Assembly (NCBI GenBank): GCA_036005125.1
Contig: DASYQV010000248.1
Coordinates: 1 to 11,663, forward strand
DNA from: DASYQV01 sp036005125
GTDB taxonomy: Bacteria > Acidobacteriota > Vicinamibacteria > Vicinamibacterales > UBA2999
DNA length: 11,663 nucleotides
Direction: 5' to 3'
The notes beneath the pieces were generated by a model. The model was not told where the DNA came from. It made no database searches and saw only the letters and a list, made by a program, of their open reading frames with translations. Shown piece by piece: positions 6,673-11,663 of this stretch. How positions within the stretch are numbered: position 1 is the first letter of the stretch; every line of letters starts with the position of its first letter. The translations under genes were made by a program, and so were the position numbers.

Positions 6673-7503
6673 TCACGGGGCCTCAGAGCGAGCGCCAAGA
6701 TTGAAGAATCCAGTCCCGACGATGCGCCGTGTCGTTTGCTCCTGCACGAACGCGATGAGTTTCACGTTTTCGGACTTCCATTCCGGTCGGACAGCCGCCG
6801 ACGTCGTGGTCGACCATCGGCGCGTGTCCGGTGACATGATGTCGACGCGGGTCAGCACGCGGACCACTGCGCTGTGCGTCAGGCGGCGGCCACGATTCTC
6901 GCCGCGCGCGACATTGCTCGCCAGCCGATCCTCGGTCAGAGCCAGGATCACGTCGGCGGGTTCATGCAAGGTCACCACCGGCGGCACGTTGACGTCGATT
7001 TGAATCCGCAGGTTCGGTCCGGCGTCACCCGGCACCACCGCGACGTCAACGGCCGCCTTCGGAGCCTGAGCGGCTTTGGCGATTGCACGCTCGACAGCCT
7101 TCGCATCGCTGCCAATCGCCTGGAGGTAACCGTCAATCACGAGCTGGGGCGTGTAGATCTCGCTGCCACGAAACACTCTGGCCTGGTACTCCGACTGGCG
7201 GCTGGTGAAGACAGCAGAGGAAAACGGGTCGCGCCAGCCGAGGCGATCCCAGTAATCCACGTGCTCGCTCAGACCAAGCACGGTGACGCCGTTGATCGGT
7301 TGCTGCACGAGATTGCTCAGAAGCGCATCGGCCGGAGGGCAGCTCGAGCACCCCTCCGACGTAAACAGCTCAGCCACGACGCGGGCGTTCGCGGCCGGTG
7401 AAGGCGTGCCAGGGTGCGACCGCGGACCGCTGATGGCCGCGTAAGAGGCCGCGAGGAGCGTGCCCAAGGCGCCAACCGTCGCGAGCGAGCGTCGAAGAGT
7501 CAT
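6673..7503 (-). CDS. Exported DUF1223 thioredoxin-fold protein
   Basis: 276 residues. The N-terminus (MTLRRSLATVGALGTLLAASYAAI) is a signal peptide or membrane anchor, followed by a Pro/Ala linker and the DUF1223 domain. Diagnostic motifs are VAELFTSEGCSSCPPADALL (43-62) with Cys52-x-x-Cys55 at the position of a thioredoxin-like active site, then VTVLGLSEHVDYWDRLGWRD, SRQSEYQ, and YTPQLVIDG with the cis-Pro-like segment expected of the fold. The family's substrate is unknown. A thiol-disulfide or metal-thiolate role outside the cytoplasm is inferred from fold and location. ATG 7503 has a GGAGA ten bases upstream and lies 36 bases after the anti-sigma stop; the next gene begins 50 bases downstream, so co-transcription with both is likely. 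Confidence 0.9.
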   Translation of the reverse strand: MTLRRSLATVGALGTLLAASYAAISGPRSHPGTPSPAANARVVAELFTSEGCSSCPPADALLSNLVQQPINGVTVLGLSEHVDYWDRLGWRDPFSSAVFTSRQSEYQARVFRGSEIYTPQLVIDGYLQAIGSDAKAVERAIAKAAQAPKAAVDVAVVPGDAGPNLRIQIDVNVPPVVTLHEPADVILALTEDRLASNVARGENRGRRLTHSAVVRVLTRVDIMSPDTRRWSTTTSAAVRPEWKSENVKLIAFVQEQTTRRIVGTGFFNLGARSEAP

Positions 7504-7539
7504 TTCTTTCTAATCTCCGAAGTGGCGCCGAATATTCCC

Positions 7540-8340
7540 TCAGGCTCCGGCGAGCCTCCGTGCCAGAGGACCTGCCTGGGTCTCCCCCATCTCTCGGAGC
7601 TCCGGTTCACTCAGGTTGCTCACGACGAAGACGCGGTGACCCGACGTCGCGAACGACACCGCGCCAAATCCCTCTGCGCCGTGCCAGGTGAGGCGGGGTC
7701 GTCCCTGGCGATCCGTCAGAGCGGGCAGCCAAGGTCTATCCTCCGTTACCAGGAGCGAAACGAGCTGCCCTTGGAATTGCAGCACAACATGGGCGAAGCG
7801 ACGTCCGTTGAACACGCATGCATGACGCTCGATCACGTGAACCGGCCCGGCACTCAGTGCGAAGTCGGCCAGCGGCGTGTCCAGCAGGCGCCCGTACCAC
7901 GCCGCATAACGTCTCGCCGCCTCCTCCAGGGGAATCGGCTTCTCGGCCAGACTGAACCGGACCGCGCAATTCCTATGGTCGCCGACCGCATCGAGCGCGA
8001 TCGCGTCGAGGCTGCCAGGACGAAGAAACACGCCGGCGCCCGCGGCAGCTGCCGCCACCGCAGCCGCCGCGACTGCCCGCCGCCTGGACACGAGGCCCGC
8101 ACCCGGTCTCGACGCGCGCAACCGCGGCCTGATGTCACGAGCAAAATCTTCGCGCATGCGCAGTGCGTCGGCGTTCAGGAACGCCCGGTGGATGGCCGCC
8201 CGCAGCAACCGGCGCCCCTCGAGCTCGGACCGACACTCGGGGCAGCTTTCAAGGTGACGCAGCACGTCGTGGTTGGTTTCCACGAGGAGCTGCTCGCTCA
8301 GAAACGATTCAGCAAGATCCCGAACGTCACGGCACTGCAT
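7540..8340 (-). CDS. Membrane anti-sigma factor with N-terminal zinc finger (ZAS)
   Basis: 266 residues from ATG 8340. The cytoplasmic N-terminus carries a zf-HC2/ZAS zinc-binding set Cys3, His29, Cys33, Cys36 (HLESCPEC), the domain that clamps group IV sigma factors. A single membrane segment follows at about 85-105 (Ala/Val-rich, after SRRR), then an external domain of about 160 residues containing CAVRFSLAEKPIPLEEAARR and ERHACVFNGRRFAHVVLQFQ, a pattern seen in other anti-sigma factors paired with ECF sigma genes. Two cysteines in the external part could sense oxidants or metals; this is inference. An in-frame ATG at 8394 would overlap the sigma gene, but its added residues look like shadow of the sigma C-terminus. 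It follows the sigma gene by 16 bases, the usual arrangement for a sigma/anti-sigma pair. Confidence 0.88.
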   Translation of the reverse strand: MQCRDVRDLAESFLSEQLLVETNHDVLRHLESCPECRSELEGRRLLRAAIHRAFLNADALRMREDFARDIRPRLRASRPGAGLVSRRRAVAAAAVAAAAAGAGVFLRPGSLDAIALDAVGDHRNCAVRFSLAEKPIPLEEAARRYAAWYGRLLDTPLADFALSAGPVHVIERHACVFNGRRFAHVVLQFQGQLVSLLVTEDRPWLPALTDRQGRPRLTWHGAEGFGAVSFATSGHRVFVVSNLSEPELREMGETQAGPLARRLAGA

Positions 8341-8356
8341 ATCAGCCTGCTTTGGA

Positions 8357-8914
8357 CTAGAGTCCCTCGTGGCGTCGTCTGACCGCGTTCGCATACGCCG
8401 CCAGCTCCCGTCTCAGCAACGCCCGGCCGCGGTGGAGCCGTGACATCACTGTGCCGACGGGAAGGCTCAGGGCCGCCGCTATCTCCTTGTAGGTGAACTC
8501 TTCCACGTCGCAGAGCACAATCACTTCCTGGTAGGGCACCGGAATGCGCCCGAGCGCCGCGAGCACCTCATCGTCGGTGAGCTCTTGTGGAACGGGCGGC
8601 GTGAAGGGGACGGCATCCGCTGCTCGTTCCAACGGATCGGCGATGAACGGCGAGCGGCTTCTTGCCCGCCGGCGGTTGCCACGTATGTGCTGCAGGATCG
8701 ACACCAGCCAGGCGCGGCAGTTCGTCCCGGCCGTGAACCGGTGAAACGAGGCGAGCGCCTCTTTCAGGGTTTCCTGAACGAGATCCTCGGCCTCGTCGCG
8801 GTCCCGCTCGAACCACATCGCCAACCGAAACAGGCGGTCCACGTGGGGAAGCGCTTCGGCCTCGAAGGTTGCCCACACGCGCTCGTCATGTTGCCGTGCC
8901 CGATCGGATGTCAT
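8357..8914 (-). CDS. ECF (group IV) RNA polymerase sigma factor
   Basis: 185 residues. Region 2 spans about 24-88: DEAEDLVQETLKEALASFHR is the core-binding and -10 recognition helix, and CRAWLVSILQHIRGNRRRAR completes it. Region 4 spans about 117-172: ALGRIPVPYQEVIVLCDVEE, then the helix-turn-helix TYKEIAAALSLPVGTVMSRL and HRGR, for -35 recognition. There is no region 1 or 3, as usual for ECF factors. ATG 8914 is preferred over an upstream TTG at 8971, which adds a non-conserved extension. A GGAGG lies about 14 bases upstream, longer than ideal. The adjacent ZAS anti-sigma gene places it in the RpoE/SigR-like groups controlled by membrane zinc anti-sigma proteins. It probably transcribes its own operon, including the exported DUF1223 and DUF3179 genes. 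Confidence 0.93.
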   Translation of the reverse strand: MTSDRARQHDERVWATFEAEALPHVDRLFRLAMWFERDRDEAEDLVQETLKEALASFHRFTAGTNCRAWLVSILQHIRGNRRRARSRSPFIADPLERAADAVPFTPPVPQELTDDEVLAALGRIPVPYQEVIVLCDVEEFTYKEIAAALSLPVGTVMSRLHRGRALLRRELAAYANAVRRRHEGL

Positions 8915-8954
8915 TCGACGAAGAATTGCCTCCGTGCCGGCGCACCCTCTTCCG

Positions 8955-8984
8955 TAGATATCCGTAACCAACCGATTTATTCCA
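8955..8984 (-). promoter_or_regulatory. Possible promoter of the sigma/anti-sigma operon
   Basis: The 79-base gap between the di-haem gene stop and the sigma ATG holds, on the minus strand, TGGAAT (8984-8979) and TATCTA (8960-8955), 18 bases apart, just where a promoter for the sigma gene is needed. The GGAAT core resembles the GGAAC -35 element favoured by many ECF sigma factors, so autoregulation is conceivable. The -10 side could equally be read as a weak housekeeping element. This is pattern-reading by eye only. Confidence 0.25.
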
Positions 8985-8993
8985 CGTCAGAGG

Positions 8994-10193
8994 TTAAAGC
9001 GAACGCAGGAACGACAGCAGATGCGCGCGATCCTCGATCGATAACCGCAGAAACCCGCTACGCGCGGTCTCCGCCTCCCTCTCGTGGCGTCGGAGCGCAT
9101 CGTCGATGGTTGCCGCGCTCCCGTCGTGCAGGAATGGACGCCGGAACCGCAACCCCCACAGCGCTGGCGTGCGAATCTCCTCCGGCTTCGCGGCAGCCTG
9201 GGGGATGCCGTCGCCTGTGCCGATGTCGTGCAGGAGCAGATCGGAGAACAGCGGCACCACCCGCCGATTGAAGAGCGGATTCGCGCTCGGTCCGGTCGAG
9301 AGCGCGGGCACATGACAGGCGGCGCATCCAATCGCGCCGAAGATCCGCTCGCCGTCACGCACCGCGTCGTCGGCGATCGCGCGCGGGATGGGCGCCAGAA
9401 ATCGCATGAACGCCTCGAAGTTATCGATTCCGCGGCGTCCGGTTGCCGGGTTCCTTGTGTCCTCCGGATCGTGCCGAACATCGCAGCGCCGCATCTGCTC
9501 ATCCCCGACATCGTACGCATACTCCTGCGGGAAGAGATCGTTGGTGATGCCCATTTCGTTGCGGTACGCGTCGGCGCCAAATGCCAGCAGCGTCGCCTGC
9601 TGCGCTTTCCATCCGAATCGGCCAACGCGTCGCTCACCAGTGGCGACATCGACGACGATCGCTGCGCGGCCCCGGACGCCATCGCGGTTGCGATCGAAGG
9701 GATCTTCGAGCGCCAGGAGCGTCTCGTCGGGAACCGCCTCGACCAGACCGGCGCCAAACAGCGGAATCGGCATGCGCCGCCCCAGGACGTTCGCCTCCTC
9801 GGGTATCGTCGGCTGACACACGTGGGTCGGAACCGAGAAGAGGTGGATGAGCGTATCGCCTGCCGCATTGAGCGCGCGAATCTCTCCAGACGCGTCACGA
9901 TGTGCGGCGCGGGTCTCCAGGATCGGACTGATTCCACCGATCGCCGGCACGTTGTGGCACACGGCACAACTCGCGGCGTTGAATGCCGGACCGAGCCCAT
10001 CCTCGACTGTCTCGACCTCGGTGAAGTCCTCCAGGCCCAGGCGGAATTCCTCGAACTCTGCCGGCGTAATCCCCCGCAGGGGATCGCCGGGCCTGGTTGG
10101 CAGCATCTGACCGCGAGCCAGCATTGCGGTCGCCACGAGCGCCGATCCGCTGACCATGCAATAGAGGGCCGCGCGCATCCACCGATCGCTCAT
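8994..10193 (-). CDS. Exported di-haem oxidoreductase (DHOR, MauG/peroxidase-like)
   Basis: 399 residues. An N-terminal signal peptide (about 1-28, RAALYCMVSGSALVATAMLA) exports it to the periplasm, where two c-type haems would be attached at CAVCH (76-80) and CAACH (290-294). The spacing, the opening LRGITPAEFEEFRLGLEDFT, the segment FNAASCAVCHNVPAIGG, FGWKAQQATLLAF, and the C-terminal TPALWGLRFRRPFLHDGSAA with DDALRRHEREA match the DHOR family (di-haem oxidoreductase, putative peroxidase), distant relatives of MauG and cytochrome c peroxidase. Start ATG 10193 overlaps the cupredoxin stop as ATGA, indicating coupled translation; upstream in-frame codons would add an Arg-rich leader without family support. 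The electron partner is probably the CuA protein encoded just before it, an inference from adjacency. The usual imelysin partner seen with some DHOR genes is absent here. Confidence 0.92.
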   Translation of the reverse strand: MSDRWMRAALYCMVSGSALVATAMLARGQMLPTRPGDPLRGITPAEFEEFRLGLEDFTEVETVEDGLGPAFNAASCAVCHNVPAIGGISPILETRAAHRDASGEIRALNAAGDTLIHLFSVPTHVCQPTIPEEANVLGRRMPIPLFGAGLVEAVPDETLLALEDPFDRNRDGVRGRAAIVVDVATGERRVGRFGWKAQQATLLAFGADAYRNEMGITNDLFPQEYAYDVGDEQMRRCDVRHDPEDTRNPATGRRGIDNFEAFMRFLAPIPRAIADDAVRDGERIFGAIGCAACHVPALSTGPSANPLFNRRVVPLFSDLLLHDIGTGDGIPQAAAKPEEIRTPALWGLRFRRPFLHDGSAATIDDALRRHEREAETARSGFLRLSIEDRAHLLSFLRSL

Positions 10194-10585
10194 TGTTCGC
10201 CCGTCCGATCGGCGCGCCCGCGCACGATCAGAACGCCTCGCATGAAGTTGTGACCGGCGCCGCACATGCGCGTGCACTCGAACGTGTAGCGTCCAGGTTC
10301 CATTGGACGGAACGTGACCGACAGCTCGCTCCGGCCACGTTTCGGAATCGCAACGTTGATTGCCGTTCCGGCGATCCGAAAACCATGCGCCGTGTCGTCG
10401 CTCTTCAGGCGTAACTCGACTTCTTCGCCCGCTTCGAGGACGATCTGCGACGGGGTAAAAGCGAATCGTTCGGCGGTGATGTGAACGACGCGCCGCTCCT
10501 CGGACTCGAGCGGCGCAGCGAGCCCCAACAGGCTCAGGAGGAAGACACGTGCCGCCTGGCGCCGCCGTGCGGTCATGACGCGCAT
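10190..10585 (-). CDS. Secreted single-domain cupredoxin with a complete CuA motif
   Basis: 131 residues. Residues 1-28 look like a signal peptide (Arg-rich start, then ARVFLLSLLGLAAPLE; an internal ATG at residue 4 is an alternative start). The rest is a cupredoxin beta-sandwich: ITAERFAFTPSQIVLEAGEE, then DDTAHGFRI with His67, and finally YTFECTRMCGAGHNFMRGVL. That segment is C-x3-C-x3-H-x2-M (Cys104, Cys108, His112, Met115), with His67 the full ligand set of the binuclear CuA centre of cytochrome oxidase subunit II and nitrous-oxide reductase. It lacks the two-helix membrane hairpin of COX2, and no oxidase subunit I gene is nearby. Residue 106, Glu in COX2 (contributing only its backbone carbonyl), is Arg. 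It follows the porin gene by one base and overlaps the di-haem gene by four, so it probably exchanges electrons with that cytochrome. Confidence 0.88.
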   Translation of the reverse strand: MRVMTARRRQAARVFLLSLLGLAAPLESEERRVVHITAERFAFTPSQIVLEAGEEVELRLKSDDTAHGFRIAGTAINVAIPKRGRSELSVTFRPMEPGRYTFECTRMCGAGHNFMRGVLIVRGRADRTGEQ

Positions 10586-10586
10586 C

Positions 10587-11663
10587 TCAAAACCACCACC
10601 CGAGACCGATGTTGAGACTGGCAGGGGCCTTCACGATCGATGATTGATTCCGCTGGACGACGTAATCGATCTTGACCGCCACATCGGGGTCCGGATAGTA
10701 GGTCGCGCCGATCACCCATGCCTCGCGGTCGAACTGCTTGAGGGGGACCAATCCAGCAGGCATCCGAAATTGCGTGTCGAAGTTTTCGTACCGCGCGAAC
10801 CCGACGAGGTCGCGACCCGGTCCTGAATTCCACACACGATAGCCGACCTCGCCATAGAACCCCCGAAGCTCTCGCGCGATATTCGGCGACACGCCGGTCA
10901 GCAGGCGAGCCGCGTCGTTCAGCGGCCCGGCATCGCCGATGAATACCTGCGCGAACTGGCCGCGCATTTCGAGACGGTCGTGCTTGTAGCGTGCGTCGAT
11001 CTCGCCAATCCTCACCTGTGAGTCGAGACGCCGGATCGACACGCTCGACTTGCCGCTCCACACGCTGGCGCCGACGGTCAACCCGCGAAGGCCGATGTAT
11101 TCGGCGCGGCCGGCAAATGCGACGTTCCGCACGTTGGATTGCGAGCCCTCCTGCCGGCCCTCCCGAATCCCTTCGTCGGCCGAGAACCTCGCGGCATCGA
11201 GAGGCGCCATGACGTACGCACGGTAGCGCAGGCCGCTGCCCACTTCACCATGCATGCCGGCTCCGGCCTCGAACCAGGTGGATGGAATGATTACCGTGTC
11301 CACGAACGGCCGCTCGACGCCGTTGAACACCGGCGGCTCGTGCCGCTCGTTGACGATCCCCATCGGCACCAGCAGCATGCCGGCACGGAGGTTGAAGCCG
11401 CGCGTCAGCAGAAAGTCGATGTACGCCTGCTCGAGCTCGATCGCCCCTTTCTCCTCGAGCCCCTCGACGACGGCATGTTCGAGCTCCAGTTCCGCAACGA
11501 ACCGTATGCGCGGCGTGAAACCATGGCTGAAGATCAGGACGAACCGGTGGAAATCGAGGACACCGTGGGCATCCGACGGCTTGTTGAAATGAAAGTCCAT
11601 GTATCCCGACAAGGGTCCCGTCGTCGAATAGGGGCCATCGGCGGATGTCTGCCCCGCGACCGT
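10587..11663 (-). CDS. Outer-membrane beta-barrel porin-like protein, N-terminus beyond window
   Basis: 358 residues are visible; the frame stays open to the right edge, so the signal peptide and true start lie outside. The sequence is an alternation of amphipathic strands typical of a large outer-membrane barrel: LSGYMDFHFN, HRFVLIFSHGFTPRIRFVAE, QAYIDFLLTRGFNLRAGMLL, WFEAGAGMHGEVGSGLRYRA, YIGLRGLTVGASVWSGK, RELRGFYGEVGYRVW and WVIGATYYPDPDVAVKIDYV, ending in SLNIGLGWWF with a terminal Phe, the C-terminal signal recognised by the BAM machinery. The plug-like region VPMGIVNERHEPPVFNGVER and the overall layout resemble phosphate-selective (OprO/OprP-like) porins and related uncharacterised barrels; a specific solute cannot be assigned. 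It heads the operon with the CuA protein and di-haem oxidoreductase, and the stop is one base from the CuA gene start. Confidence 0.85.
   Translation of the reverse strand, partial: TVAGQTSADGPYSTTGPLSGYMDFHFNKPSDAHGVLDFHRFVLIFSHGFTPRIRFVAELELEHAVVEGLEEKGAIELEQAYIDFLLTRGFNLRAGMLLVPMGIVNERHEPPVFNGVERPFVDTVIIPSTWFEAGAGMHGEVGSGLRYRAYVMAPLDAARFSADEGIREGRQEGSQSNVRNVAFAGRAEYIGLRGLTVGASVWSGKSSVSIRRLDSQVRIGEIDARYKHDRLEMRGQFAQVFIGDAGPLNDAARLLTGVSPNIARELRGFYGEVGYRVWNSGPGRDLVGFARYENFDTQFRMPAGLVPLKQFDREAWVIGATYYPDPDVAVKIDYVVQRNQSSIVKAPASLNIGLGWWF

Noticed and set aside
7414..8382. A 322-codon open frame on the plus strand opposite the anti-sigma gene.
   Set aside because: The minus strand encodes a clear zinc-finger anti-sigma factor with a membrane segment; the plus frame has no coherent features.
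9084..10253. A 389-codon open frame on the plus strand.
   Set aside because: Antisense shadow of the di-haem oxidoreductase, whose haem motifs and family match are unambiguous.
1..11663. CRISPR arrays, tRNA or rRNA genes and insertion sequences.
   Set aside because: No direct-repeat array, tRNA-like cloverleaf, rRNA segment, transposase motif or terminal inverted repeats were recognised on either strand by eye.

Overview
The window is GC-rich, with strong G/C preference at third codon positions, and is densely packed with compact bacterial operons. Exported DUF3179, DUF1223 and CuA-type proteins, a di-haem oxidoreductase, an outer-membrane barrel and a zinc-finger anti-sigma factor point to a Gram-negative bacterium. 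The overall style resembles Acidobacteriota (Vicinamibacteria-like), but that placement is an inference from style, not from a marker gene.

Left edge (1-687): the N-terminal Walker A part of a SMC/RecF-like AAA ATPase reads leftwards out of the window. It is broken immediately upstream of its P-loop by an in-frame TGA, or equivalently by a one-base shift. About 530 bases without a convincing gene follow, ending in a 10-bp perfect inverted repeat upstream of the next operon.

Plus-strand operon (688-4712): a complete carbohydrate ABC importer of the CUT1 type. It has a binding lipoprotein, two MalF/MalG-type permeases and a MalK/UgpC-type ATPase, joined by 4-bp start/stop overlaps and one 4-bp gap. 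The binding protein resembles trehalose/maltose-type binding proteins, but the substrate cannot be fixed because no hydrolase or regulator lies beside it. A small GC-rich hairpin sits in the convergent gap at about 4753-4771.

Minus-strand genes (4818-11663), read right to left, form two groups. Group A (11663 to 8994) is an outer-membrane beta-barrel (N-terminus outside the window), then a small secreted cupredoxin with a complete CuA ligand set, then an exported di-haem cytochrome of the DHOR/MauG-peroxidase class. The second and third genes overlap by 4 bp. Group B (8914 to 4818) is an ECF sigma factor, its membrane zinc-finger anti-sigma factor, an exported DUF1223 protein with CxxC, a small methionine-rich secreted protein, and an exported DUF3179 protein with CxxC.

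Taken together, the minus strand looks like an envelope redox and metal locus: porin, CuA protein and dihaem cytochrome beside a sigma/anti-sigma pair that probably controls three secreted Cys- or Met-rich proteins. This combined reading is an inference. The individual family assignments are solid, except for the small methionine-rich protein, whose family is uncertain.
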